From the NCBI RefSeq assembly GCF_004769405.1, contig NZ_RQES01000005.1:620001-684000 (forward strand): a stretch of 64,000 nt of DNA. The letters run 5' to 3'. Below are positions 42,708-52,648 of this stretch, piece by piece (within the stretch, counting starts at the first letter, position 1; each line of letters opens with the position of its first letter). The DNA comes from Leptospira selangorensis (GTDB lineage: Bacteria; Spirochaetota; Leptospiria; Leptospirales; Leptospiraceae). Position numbers and translations under genes: made by a program. The notes below the pieces were generated by a model, which was not told the DNA's origin, made no database searches, and worked only from the letters and a program-made list of their open reading frames with translations.

Positions 42708-43379
42708 TTATTTAGTAGCGATCCATCCGCCTACATGTAAGGATCTGAATTTTTGAGAACTTATCGAAAATCCGGCTTCTTGTAAAAGTTCAGTGTATCT
42801 GGTACCTGAAATACGATGCAGTTCGAATACTCTTTTAAGATAGATTTGGACTGCTTCTTCTTCCCAGCCTTGGAAATTGATTAGATAAGATTTTATATTT
42901 TGGAATAAGATCTCTGACCCATTCGGTTCGGAATCGAATAGATCGAATAAGATTAGGCTTCCTCCTTTTTTTAATCTAGAATAAATCTCTTTTAAGATGG
43001 AGAGTTTATCTCCGGTATCCGGAAGAAAATGTAAAACAAATAGTAAAGTGGCGGAATCGTATTCTTCTGCAAGTGGGAGTTCTTCCACTGTTCCGCAGAT
43101 AAATTTAAGTTGAGGGAATTTTTTCTGAGCCTGTTCGATCATTTCAGGAGAAGGGTCTATACCGGTAATCGAAAACCGATCCGGAGCAATTTTTAATAAT
43201 TTGGCAAAGTCTGCCCCAGTTCCGCAGCCTACGGATAAGATCTTTCCATTTTCTGGAGTATTTTCTAAAAGATAGGTCGCAACTAATTCCATGATCCCTG
43301 AATAGAATGGGATCATTTTGCCGATCCTTCTCTCGTAAACCTGTGCTCTTTCACCTTCGAACTTTTCTACGTGGGTCAT
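42708..43379 (-). CDS. SAM-dependent methyltransferase
   Basis: The protein has 223 residues. Class I Rossmann motif I is ILSVGCGTGADFAKL, motif II FSITGIDPSPEMIEQAQ, then EEYDSATLLFVLHFLPD (post-II/III) and KKGGSLILFDLFD. The substrate is unknown. Its ATG is immediately next to the stop codon of the GGDEF gene in front of it on the same strand, so they are probably cotranscribed. Confidence 0.88.
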   Translation of the reverse strand: MTHVEKFEGERAQVYERRIGKMIPFYSGIMELVATYLLENTPENGKILSVGCGTGADFAKLLKIAPDRFSITGIDPSPEMIEQAQKKFPQLKFICGTVEELPLAEEYDSATLLFVLHFLPDTGDKLSILKEIYSRLKKGGSLILFDLFDSEPNGSEILFQNIKSYLINFQGWEEEAVQIYLKRVFELHRISGTRYTELLQEAGFSISSQKFRSLHVGGWIATK

Positions 43380-44222
43380 CTAATTTCCTGTTTGGACTTT
43401 TTGTAGAAGAACATCATATGTGGAACCGTCTTCCGGATACATTGCAACTCCTAAAGATAAAGTGACTTTCACTTCTCCCCAAGGGCCGTTGGAGCTGGAT
43501 TCCGAAAATAATCTTTTGATCTTCTCCGCTCTTTCCAACACTATATTCTTATGTGCTCCTGGAAGAAGAAGTAAGAATTTTTCGCCTCCGATCCTAGAAG
43601 AAATATCGCTCCTCCTGGAATTTTCCAAAAGTATCCTTCCCATTTCTTTAAGTAGAAGGTCTCCTCCGCTATTCCCGAATATTTCGTTGATCTCTTTTAA
43701 TCCGTCTATGTCCAAATAAACCACGCCGATCGAGGTTCCGCTTCTTTCTGCCCTATAAAGTTCCGCTTGGAAGGATTCGATTGTGTATTCTCTATTAAAT
43801 AGACCTGTGAGTTTATCTCGAATTTCTAATTCTTTAATTTTGTTTTCCCTTCTTCTGAAAAGGGTTTCGTATCTTTTTGCCTTTGCTTCGGTAAAAGATC
43901 TTTCCGTGATATCTTTGAAGTAGAAAGCATTTGCAGGTTCTTTTTCATCCACTAAGATCGGAATTGTTCTGCATATGAATCTTTTTTTGCCGGAAGAAAG
44001 ATGTAATGTTAGATGAGAATGCTCTTTCGAATCGGCTTTGGAGAGTTTCGGATACCAAGAAGAATGTTTTAGATCATTTTTTTCAGGAATAAGCCCAAAC
44101 TCTTTTGCCTGAGAATTCGAATCCAAAAGTTTTCCTTTATGATCGGAGATAAGAATAGCATCTTCCTGGTTTTCCAGAAAGTTCGGGTTTCGGATCCAAT
44201 AGTTTTTGGGAGAAGAAGACAT
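43380..44222 (-). CDS. PAS-GGDEF protein with degenerate, shortened cyclase domain
   Basis: The protein has 280 residues. A PAS domain covers ~15-110, then a short coiled coil, then a GGDEF domain (~125-280). The active-site box reads GGEKF at 212-216 rather than GG(D/E)EF, so the fourth residue is Lys. The domain ends early: after VAMYPEDGSTYDVLLQK the usual AD-x-ALYxAK-xx-GRN tail is missing and the protein stops at VQTGN. It is most likely an inactive or binding-only relic of a diguanylate cyclase. Its stop abuts the methyltransferase ATG. Confidence 0.78.
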   Translation of the reverse strand: MSSSPKNYWIRNPNFLENQEDAILISDHKGKLLDSNSQAKEFGLIPEKNDLKHSSWYPKLSKADSKEHSHLTLHLSSGKKRFICRTIPILVDEKEPANAFYFKDITERSFTEAKAKRYETLFRRRENKIKELEIRDKLTGLFNREYTIESFQAELYRAERSGTSIGVVYLDIDGLKEINEIFGNSGGDLLLKEMGRILLENSRRSDISSRIGGEKFLLLLPGAHKNIVLERAEKIKRLFSESSSNGPWGEVKVTLSLGVAMYPEDGSTYDVLLQKVQTGN

Positions 44223-44309
44223 ACAGTTCTATTTGAAAAATTATCTTGGATCTGACGGGAAAATCAATCTTCTTCCGACTTCCTATAAAATTAGATCTAT
44301 AAGAAGTTT

Positions 44310-45260
44310 TTATTCGTAAATTTTTAGGATTTCTCTGGCCTTATGTCGAATTGCTTCCTGCAATTCTAAAGGTTCTAAAACAAAAACGGAATCGCAGTGT
44401 TGGAGCATACTTCCTAACGCCCATTCTTTGGTTTCCATATCGATCACCATTTCGGCAAAACCTTTTGTCAGAGGTTTATGGCTTAGGCATTTCATATAAG
44501 GAATACTTTTGATATGCTCCGCAGTGGCATCCGTGACTTTAATTTTGATCAGATATTTAGGGACTCTTGATTTGAATTCCTTGATCCATTCTTCCCAATA
44601 TTTGCTTAGATCAAATTTTTTAGGTCTTTCAAATCTTTCGGTAGTGACAGAAGCTTCTTTGATACGAGATATTCGATAGACTCTCATTTCTTTTCCACGT
44701 TTTGCAACTACATACCAGATCGTGTCCTTAGCTACAAGCCCGTAAGGTTCGATCGTTCTTGGTTCAGGTTTTCCGCCTTCTTTTTCATAGATGATCTTTA
44801 CTTTTTTCTCTTCCCAAACAGCGTCTTGTAGTATCGGAAGAAGTGGAAGTTCTCTGATCGCTCTTCCCCAGCCCAGGCCGTCTATATGAATTCTTTGTCT
44901 GGCAGTTTCCGCATCCTTTCTATATGCAGGAGGAAGAGATGCCATGAGTTTGACGAATGCAGAATCGAAGTCCTTCTTCTTTCCTAAATCCTCCAAAACC
45001 CTAGAAGAATGGACTAGTAATAAGGAGATCACTTCTTCTTTTTTAAAACCAGTAAGGTTTGTTCTGTAACCTTCGCTTAAACTCCAACCTCCGCCGATCC
45101 CTCGTTCTGCATAGATTGGAATTCCAGCGGAAGAAAGAGCTTCCATATCCCTATGAACAGTTCGTTCTGAAATTTCTAATTTTTTGGAAAGTTCCTTGGC
45201 GGTGGTCCTTCCTTTTGCCTGCAGATGCAATAAAATATTTAGAAGCCTATCAGCTCTCAT
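44310..45260 (-). CDS. HTH-WYL transcriptional regulator
   Basis: The protein has 316 residues. A DeoR/YafY-type helix-turn-helix opens it (RLLNILLHLQAKGRTTAKELSKKLEISERTVHRDMEAL, residues ~4-45). A WYL domain follows: YEKEGGKPEPRTIEPYGLVAKDTIWYVVAKR and VYRISRIKEASVTTERFERP. A WCX tail ends it. The WYL domain senses a ligand, often nucleic-acid-like or small, and controls one or a few operons. It diverges from the hydrolase gene at 45313 across 52 bases, so it may regulate itself and that gene. Confidence 0.9.
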   Translation of the reverse strand: MRADRLLNILLHLQAKGRTTAKELSKKLEISERTVHRDMEALSSAGIPIYAERGIGGGWSLSEGYRTNLTGFKKEEVISLLLVHSSRVLEDLGKKKDFDSAFVKLMASLPPAYRKDAETARQRIHIDGLGWGRAIRELPLLPILQDAVWEEKKVKIIYEKEGGKPEPRTIEPYGLVAKDTIWYVVAKRGKEMRVYRISRIKEASVTTERFERPKKFDLSKYWEEWIKEFKSRVPKYLIKIKVTDATAEHIKSIPYMKCLSHKPLTKGFAEMVIDMETKEWALGSMLQHCDSVFVLEPLELQEAIRHKAREILKIYE

Positions 45261-45312
45261 AATTTTAGTATAAATCTCTAAATATGACAGAACTTGTCAT
45301 GTATATTCTGCT

Positions 45313-46146
45313 ATGCTTGTTTTTATGATTACTTTAGCAACTTCCGTTTTTGGTATTGTTCTTTGTAAAGGTGAAATTATCAAAACCTCCGTCCATGGCC
45401 CAACAGGAAAAATTTCCTATAAAGACGAAGGTTTTGGCGGAATGCCGGTAGTGTTTATCCATTCTTTCGGTGGTAATGTTTCTCATTGGGATGAGATCAA
45501 GGATGCCCTCGTTCCGAACAGAAGAGTGGTCCGAATAGAACTTCGAGGACATGGGGATTCGGAATTTCCTAAAGATGGAGATTATAGGATCTCTTCTATG
45601 GCGCAGGATCTGGCCACAGTTGTAAATCTTCTGGGCTTACAAAGATTCGTGCTCGTGGGCCATAGTATGGGGGGAAGTGTCGCATTACAATATGCAGGAG
45701 AAAATCCAAGTAGAGTAGCTGGACTCGTTCTTGTGGATTCCAATGGTGATCCCAAAAAATTACCGGAAGCGGTTCGTAACCAAATCAAAAATGCATTATA
45801 TTCGGATACGTATGTGCAGACTACCGAGGCTTATTGGGAACAATTATTAGCGAATTCTAAACCTGAAATAAAAGAAAGATTAATGAGAGAATTAACCAGA
45901 ACTCCAAAAGATACCGTGATCAAGATCACTTCGGAACTATTGGATTATGATCCGAACCATTCTTTAAAAAGGTATGTAGGTCCAAAACTTGCGATAGTCA
46001 CTCCGGAAAACGATGACCAATTTGCATTACATAGACTTCATTTAGGATTTCCTCATACTGTAGTTACAAATGCGGGACATTGGCTGCAATTGGACCAACC
46101 GAAAGAATTCCAAAATATTTTGGAGACATTCTTACAAAAATTCTAA
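45313..46146 (+). CDS. Secreted or membrane-anchored alpha/beta hydrolase
   Basis: The protein has 277 residues. A hydrophobic N-terminus (residues 1-19) may be a signal sequence or anchor. VVFIHSFGGNVSHWDEI is the oxyanion loop and VLVGHSMGGSVALQYAG holds the nucleophile Ser118; VDSNGDP and the late histidine in TVVTNAGHWLQLDQP complete the triad. This is an epoxide-hydrolase-like or lipase-like fold. It is divergent from, and probably controlled by, the WYL regulator. Confidence 0.85.
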   Translation: MLVFMITLATSVFGIVLCKGEIIKTSVHGPTGKISYKDEGFGGMPVVFIHSFGGNVSHWDEIKDALVPNRRVVRIELRGHGDSEFPKDGDYRISSMAQDLATVVNLLGLQRFVLVGHSMGGSVALQYAGENPSRVAGLVLVDSNGDPKKLPEAVRNQIKNALYSDTYVQTTEAYWEQLLANSKPEIKERLMRELTRTPKDTVIKITSELLDYDPNHSLKRYVGPKLAIVTPENDDQFALHRLHLGFPHTVVTNAGHWLQLDQPKEFQNILETFLQKF

Positions 46147-46382
46147 GATAAAAACTCCCGGATGTTTCTCTGGGAGACTTCAAATGGTTTTCATCGAACG
46201 AGAGTTATAGATTCTCACTGGAAAAATTTTTCAAAAATCCGGCGGAATTTCTAAATTTCTGATTTAATTGAATTCGGAATTTTATTAGTATAGCTCCCGC
46301 TTTCCGTAGAAGGGCCGGGAAATTCATATTCCGATCCGAGGAAAACAGGGGCATTCTTCGTCCAATTTCAAATCGATACCAT

Positions 46383-48290
46383 ATGAAATCTCTCAAAGTA
46401 ATTCCACTCATACTATTTTTCGTCCTAACGTTATTCTCCTGTCGAAGCAAAAATTCCTCTAAAATTTCCCCTCTTGCAGAAAACGGGGTTTTAGATCTGA
46501 GAGAATGGAACTTTGCAGAAGACGGTATCGTTAAATTGGATGGAGAGTGGAAATTCCAATGGATGAAACTTGCCGTCTCTCGTCCGGATCTCGGATCCAA
46601 AGATGCCGCAACTCATATAGTTAATATTCCTGGAAACTGGAACCAAATTCCTAAGTTAGAGGGGATGAATCCTCTGATGGCTTTCGGATATGGAACTTAT
46701 ACTTTAAAAATTATTCCCGGCCAAAATCAGGGAAGGCTAATGATGCACTTCCAAGGCGCCGGAACTGCTGCTTCTATCTATTTGGATGGGAAGAAGATCA
46801 TGGGAAATGGAGTGGTGGGTCCGGATGCAAACTCATCTCGTCCCCAATATCTTCCACTTTATGTTTCGATCGGACAACCGAACAAGGAGATGTTATTACA
46901 AGTAGAGATCTCTAACTTCGATCATTATAAGGGAGGACTTTGGGAATCTCTTAGGATGGGAACAGAGGTGGACCTTCTGAACTTCAGAGACAATAGCTCT
47001 TTTAGCGAGATGTTCTTGTTCGGAAGTATCATCATCATGGCTTTATACCATTTTGGTCTCTATTCTTTAAGAAGAAGGGACATGACCGGGTTGTTTTTCG
47101 GAGCATTCTGCGCGAGTATCTGCCTTAGGATTTTCGTAACTGGAGAAAGATTCCTGATCCTAAAATTTCCTCATCTGCCTTGGGAATTTTTTAATAAGCT
47201 GGAATATATCTCCTTCTACTTAGCGGTTCCATTTTTCATTTATTATTTAGACGCGTTATACCCGCACTCACTCTCTGCAAAGTTAAAAAGGATCTTTATA
47301 GGATTTAATCTGGTCGTATCTGCGATTGTAGTATTTACTCCTGCTAGTATATATACACATACTTTGATTCCGTTCCAAGTATGTTTGATTTTTGTAATAT
47401 TATGGATCTTCTTCGTATTAGTTCGTTTGGTTAGATCAGGCGCAGAAGGTTCTTTGATGGCACTCGGTGGCGTGATTGCATTAACTGCGGCTGCAATCAA
47501 TGATAGTTTATATTCACAAGCGGTGATCAATACCGGGTATTATCTTCCATTAGGATTATTCGTTTTCATATTCGTGCAGTCTTATCTGCTTTCTTTCCGG
47601 TTTTCTCAAGCATTCTTATATATAGAACGTTTATCAGACAACCTACTGGAAGTGAACAAGGCCTATAGTAGATTCGTTCCTTTAGCCTTCTTGAAATTTT
47701 TAAATAAGAATGATATTACAGAGATTGGCTTGGGAGATCAGGTCCAAAGAGAAATGACCATCCTATTTTCGGATATCAGATCCTTTACCCAACTCTCCGA
47801 GAAGATGACTCCTAAAGACAATTTCGACTTCTTGAATTCTTATATGAGAAAGATGGGGCCTATTATCCGAAAACACGGAGGTTTCATCGATAAGTATCTG
47901 GGCGATGGGATTATGGCTCTCTTTCCGAGCCTGCCTGACCAAGCTCTGGATGCTGCGATGGAAATGCTCCGAGAGTTAGAAAGTCTAAACCAATCCAGAG
48001 CGGATCGACATTATGAGCCGATCCAAATCGGTATCGGACTTCATACAGGAACATTGATGCTCGGAACCATCGGAGAAGAAGAAAGAATGGATGGGACAGT
48101 GATCTCGGACGCTGTCAATCTTGCTTCTCGTATCGAGGGACTTACGAAGGAGTTTCATGCGAACCTTCTACTTAGCGAAAGTACATACCGCAAGTTGAAG
48201 AATCGCAGAAAGTATTCCTTTAAAAAATTAGGCAAAGTAAAAGTAAAAGGAAAATCCAAGTCCAGCGAAGTATACGAGGTCCTGGGCTAA
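46383..48290 (+). CDS. 7TM-DISM receptor with class III adenylate cyclase output
   Basis: The protein has 635 residues. A lipoprotein-like signal ends at LFSC (Cys20). The periplasmic jelly roll (~35-205, with LDGEWKFQW and YGTYTLKII) is like the one in the phosphatase at 33352. Seven membrane helices span ~210-405. After a short linker, the cyclase domain (~440-635) has TILFSDIRSFTQLSEKM (metal-binding Asp), GGFIDKYLGDGIMALFPS (second Asp) and VNLASRIEGLTK. It should make cAMP in response to a periplasmic signal. It is close in design, not necessarily in ligand, to the gene at 33352. Confidence 0.92.
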   Translation: MKSLKVIPLILFFVLTLFSCRSKNSSKISPLAENGVLDLREWNFAEDGIVKLDGEWKFQWMKLAVSRPDLGSKDAATHIVNIPGNWNQIPKLEGMNPLMAFGYGTYTLKIIPGQNQGRLMMHFQGAGTAASIYLDGKKIMGNGVVGPDANSSRPQYLPLYVSIGQPNKEMLLQVEISNFDHYKGGLWESLRMGTEVDLLNFRDNSSFSEMFLFGSIIIMALYHFGLYSLRRRDMTGLFFGAFCASICLRIFVTGERFLILKFPHLPWEFFNKLEYISFYLAVPFFIYYLDALYPHSLSAKLKRIFIGFNLVVSAIVVFTPASIYTHTLIPFQVCLIFVILWIFFVLVRLVRSGAEGSLMALGGVIALTAAAINDSLYSQAVINTGYYLPLGLFVFIFVQSYLLSFRFSQAFLYIERLSDNLLEVNKAYSRFVPLAFLKFLNKNDITEIGLGDQVQREMTILFSDIRSFTQLSEKMTPKDNFDFLNSYMRKMGPIIRKHGGFIDKYLGDGIMALFPSLPDQALDAAMEMLRELESLNQSRADRHYEPIQIGIGLHTGTLMLGTIGEEERMDGTVISDAVNLASRIEGLTKEFHANLLLSESTYRKLKNRRKYSFKKLGKVKVKGKSKSSEVYEVLG

Positions 48291-48291
48291 T

Positions 48292-48831
48292 TCACTTTTT
48301 AGGGAACTTCTGTTTATAAAAATCTAATGCTCTGAGGATTAGCTCTTTTGCTACCTCGGGGCCTTCCGGCTCTTCTACCCTAACTTCTTTTTTTTCTAAT
48401 TGTTTATATACTGAGAAAAAATGAGTCAGCTCTGCTCTGAATGAATTCGGAAGTTGAGATACATGTTCTATCCCGTCAAAACTTCTATCTCCCGAAGCGA
48501 CAGCCAGGATCTTTTCGTCTCCTTCTCCTCTATCTATCATTCTCATAACCCCGACCACTCTGGCAGGCACCAAACAAAGCGGGGGAACTTCTTCCGAACA
48601 AAGAACTAGGATATCCAAAGGATCCTTATCATCTCCCAAAGTTTGGGGGATAAAGCCGTAGTGAGCAGGATAATGCGCGGAAGCAAAAAGTACCCGATCC
48701 AATTTGATAAGCCCTGATTCCTTATCCACTTCGAACTTGGCCTTACTTCCGGAAGGAATTTCCACAAGTGCATGGACTTCATGAGGAGGATTTGGGCCGG
48801 GACTGGCCTCGTGCCAAGGATGTTGTATCAT
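48292..48831 (-). CDS. ppa: Inorganic pyrophosphatase
   Basis: The protein has 179 residues, the typical length of a soluble family I enzyme. VEIPSGSKAKFEVDKESGLI begins it, YPAHYGFIPQTLGDDKDPLDILV holds the metal-binding aspartates (D-x-D-P-L-D), and ARVVGVMRMIDRGEGDEKILAV follows. It hydrolyses PPi to keep biosynthesis going. It is convergent with the cyclase gene, with only one base between stop codons. Confidence 0.95.
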   Translation of the reverse strand: MIQHPWHEASPGPNPPHEVHALVEIPSGSKAKFEVDKESGLIKLDRVLFASAHYPAHYGFIPQTLGDDKDPLDILVLCSEEVPPLCLVPARVVGVMRMIDRGEGDEKILAVASGDRSFDGIEHVSQLPNSFRAELTHFFSVYKQLEKKEVRVEEPEGPEVAKELILRALDFYKQKFPKK

Positions 48832-48944
48832 GGGCCATATTTTGGGCCAAAGCTAGGTCTGAGCAAGGAGTTTCGAGGAAGAAAGATTTAGAAGATAAAA
48901 CCGAGGCCTTAGTAGACGGGGCTGGTTTTCATATAAAAAATATG

Positions 48945-48972
48945 TTGACCGGTCTATTTTTATTTGGTCTAA
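48945..48972. promoter_or_regulatory. Candidate TetR operator
   Basis: TTGACCGGTCTA (48945-48956, core GACCGGTC) and a second GGTCTA about 16 bases later sit immediately before the TetR ATG at 48980. GACCGGTC-type sites are known for the YxaF/LmrA-like TetR subgroup. Confidence 0.45.
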
Positions 48973-48979
48973 AGGTTTT

Positions 48980-49555
48980 ATGGGTCAGAAGGGAGAAATC
49001 GCAAAGGAAAAGATGGTCCGTGCCATGGCGGAACGTCTGGAAATCGGGGGATATGCGGGAACCGGGTTAAACGATATCGTAGAAGATGCAAAAGCACCCA
49101 AAGGATCTATCTATTTCCATTTTCCTGGTGGAAAGGAAGAATTGGCCTCCTTAGCTCTTCTGGTATCCGGCAACGAATTGGCCAAGGAACTAAAGGCCGT
49201 TTTGGATTCTGCCAAATCTGTTTCGGCAGGGATCCAAAGGGTATTTTCCGCCTTGGAATATAGGCTTGTATCTTCCGGTTTTTCCAAAGGTTGCCCGATC
49301 ATGACCACTGCTTCCGAGACCGCCTCGGAACCTTCTTTAGTGAACTCAACTTGCGCTGCAGTTTTCCAAGATTGGATCTCCATATTGGATTCGTTTTTCC
49401 GGAAAAACGGATTTGAGGAGAGCAGATCCGGAGAACTATCAATCGGTATTCTTTCCTTATTAGAAGGAGCCATACTGATTTCCAGGACAAGCCGAAATAC
49501 GAATGCGATACGATCCGCTTCTAAAACGGCAAAACTTCTCGTTTCGGAGAAATAA
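48980..49555 (+). CDS. TetR/AcrR-family regulator
   Basis: The protein has 191 residues. The N-terminal helix-turn-helix reads AERLEIGGYAGTGLNDIVEDAKAPKGSIYFHFPGGKEEL. The ligand domain has a cysteine-rich feature (KGCPIMTTASETASEPSL), as in the AcuR/YxaF-type TetR subgroup. The next gene, a metallo-beta-lactamase-fold enzyme, starts two bases after its stop and is the likely target. The promoter region holds a GACCGGTC palindrome at 48947-48954 and GGTCTA repeats, a possible auto-operator. Confidence 0.88.
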   Translation: MGQKGEIAKEKMVRAMAERLEIGGYAGTGLNDIVEDAKAPKGSIYFHFPGGKEELASLALLVSGNELAKELKAVLDSAKSVSAGIQRVFSALEYRLVSSGFSKGCPIMTTASETASEPSLVNSTCAAVFQDWISILDSFFRKNGFEESRSGELSIGILSLLEGAILISRTSRNTNAIRSASKTAKLLVSEK

Positions 49556-49557
49556 TT

Positions 49558-50523
49558 ATGAAACTTAAAATCACATTTTCGGCGATATTCGCCTTTTTAC
49601 TTTTAGTATTTTGTACTGCATTAGGAATTCCTAAACTAGCAATTTCAGATATTCCTGAGTTGGAAAAATTATCCAAGGATCCCAGATTGGAAAATCCTTC
49701 CGGGTTGGCCAAACTCAAATTTACGATCTTTAAAACAGGGGAGAAGAAGGCGTCTTCCGCATTCATATTCGAAGGTGGACCTTTATTTCACAGAAAACAG
49801 ATCTATCACAGTGTTGTTTTTGTAGAACACCCCAAAGGGACTTTTTTGTTCGATTCGGGCCTTGGGACCCAGATCCAGGAACAATACAAAGACCATAGAT
49901 TTTATGTAAAACCTATGGTGACTTATCAGAATCCGAATCCTTTAGTTTCTCAATTAAAGGCGAACGGGATTGATTCAGATAAGATCGGGGACATCGTTCT
50001 ATCTCATTTACATTGGGATCATGCGGGCGGGGTGGAAGATTTTCCAAAGGCAAGGATCTGGTCCACGCAAGAAGGCAGAAAACATCTGCAAGAATTCGGA
50101 GTGGAGAAGGGCTATTTGCCAAAACAATTAGATTCGGAAAACATAATATGGAAGGATCTGGGTTTTTCTTCTAAACCTTACGAAAATTATTCCAAAAGCC
50201 TGGATTGGTTTGGAGATGGGTCTGTGGTATTCGTTCCAATGGAAGGTCATACTGCAGGAGATATCGGAATGTTCCTGAACTTACCTTCTGGAAAAAGATT
50301 CTTTTTTACGGGAGATATTACCTGGGCAAGAGAAGGTTTTGAAATTCCTTCTCATAGAACCAGGTTGCTTAGATCTATCGTGGACAGAGATCAGGAACTT
50401 GTAGGAAAGGAAATATACAGAGTACATTCTCTTTTAAAGGTTTATCCGAATCTTGAAGTTGTCCCTGCTCACGACGGAGAAGTGATAGACCGTTTGGGAT
50501 TATATCCTCATTGGACTGAATAA
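49558..50523 (+). CDS. Metallo-beta-lactamase-fold lipoprotein hydrolase
   Basis: The protein has 321 residues. A signal peptide ends at LVFC (Cys19). SHLHWDHAGG (His150, His152, Asp154, His155) is the HxHxDH zinc motif; FDSGLG, MEGHTAGDIGMF, FTGDITW and a late VPAHDGEVI supply the rest. The layout fits AHL-lactonase or phosphotriesterase-like lactonases of this fold. It is cotranscribed with the TetR gene. The actual substrate is unknown; the lipoprotein signal places it at the envelope. Confidence 0.85.
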   Translation: MKLKITFSAIFAFLLLVFCTALGIPKLAISDIPELEKLSKDPRLENPSGLAKLKFTIFKTGEKKASSAFIFEGGPLFHRKQIYHSVVFVEHPKGTFLFDSGLGTQIQEQYKDHRFYVKPMVTYQNPNPLVSQLKANGIDSDKIGDIVLSHLHWDHAGGVEDFPKARIWSTQEGRKHLQEFGVEKGYLPKQLDSENIIWKDLGFSSKPYENYSKSLDWFGDGSVVFVPMEGHTAGDIGMFLNLPSGKRFFFTGDITWAREGFEIPSHRTRLLRSIVDRDQELVGKEIYRVHSLLKVYPNLEVVPAHDGEVIDRLGLYPHWTE

Positions 50524-50550
50524 GTCCCTAAACAAAATCGAATCTATTCT

Positions 50551-51366
50551 TTAAGAATGTATTTTTCGATGTTTTAGTGCAGGTATTTTTTTACGGACTA
50601 CCTGCACTTCTTCCAGATCTATCTCTGTTAAAAGTAATTTTTCGCCTTCTCCTGCATCGGCTAAGATGTTTCCCCAAGGATCTACTACTAAAGAATGTCC
50701 GTAGGTTTCCCTTCCTTTTAAGTGAATTCCGGTTTGTGCGGGAGCGAATATAAAACATTGGTTTTCGATCGCTCTTGCTCTTAGTAAAACTTCCCAATGA
50801 GCTTGTCCTGTGATTTTGGTGAAGGCAGAAGGAACAAAGATCATTTCCGCATCCTTCTTCATAATTTCTCGGAATAATTCTGGAAAACGTAGATCATAAC
50901 AGATCACAGAAGAAATATTTCCAAGCTCGGGACTTTTGTAAGTTTCCGGAACAACTTGGCCGGATTCCACGGTTCTGGATTCTCTATATTCTATTCCGTC
51001 TCCAGGATCGGTATCGAATAAATGGATTTTATGATATTCGAATTTTTCCTTTCCATCCGGCCCGAAAATGATAGAAGTATTAAAAACTTTTCCGTTTGGA
51101 GCCGGATTAGGGAATCCTCCCGCGAGAATCGTTATATTCAGTTTTTTTGATATATCTGAAAGAAGGGTTAGTGTTTTAGTTTTGATCTCTTCCGATCTTT
51201 CTAACTTCTCCTTTTCAGATCCTAAAAAAGGAAAATTTTCCGGAAGACCGACAAGTTTAGCACCTTCGGAAGCGGCCTCTCGGATGAAGTTCTCACATTT
51301 TTGCAGATTCATATCCACATCAGTTCCGCTGTTTAACTGGATCAGTCCTAAAAGAAAACGGTGCAT
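50551..51366 (-). CDS. Nitrilase-superfamily amidohydrolase (Nit1/NIT2-like)
   Basis: The protein has 271 residues. The catalytic triad is in place: Glu43 (VGLPENFPFLG), Lys113 (YHKIHLFDT) and Cys156 (SVICYDLRFPELFR). This matches the Nit1/omega-amidase branch, which repairs deaminated glutathione or hydrolyses alpha-ketoglutaramate. It is cytosolic. The gene is transcribed alone on the minus strand. Confidence 0.9.
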   Translation of the reverse strand: MHRFLLGLIQLNSGTDVDMNLQKCENFIREAASEGAKLVGLPENFPFLGSEKEKLERSEEIKTKTLTLLSDISKKLNITILAGGFPNPAPNGKVFNTSIIFGPDGKEKFEYHKIHLFDTDPGDGIEYRESRTVESGQVVPETYKSPELGNISSVICYDLRFPELFREIMKKDAEMIFVPSAFTKITGQAHWEVLLRARAIENQCFIFAPAQTGIHLKGRETYGHSLVVDPWGNILADAGEGEKLLLTEIDLEEVQVVRKKIPALKHRKIHS

Positions 51367-51460
51367 AGACTCAGTATTCCAGATCCTTAGTCAAAATGCA
51401 AAATGATATTCTATACATTCTGCTTGTCTAAGCTAGTTCCTGGAAAAATTTAGGAGAAGT

Positions 51461-52548
<1,088 letters not shown>

Positions 52549-52648
52549 TGGGTTTTGCCACTAGTTTTTGAAACTTGAGCAAAACCAATTAAATAGCAGA
52601 GTTAACCTCGGAATATTGATTCTGACGGTTCTAATGTAAATTCTACAC

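Noticed and set aside
48768..49070. 100-codon plus-strand frame crossing the pyrophosphatase start and the TetR start
   Set aside because: Overlaps both genes and is of random composition; the TetR frame explains the 3' half.
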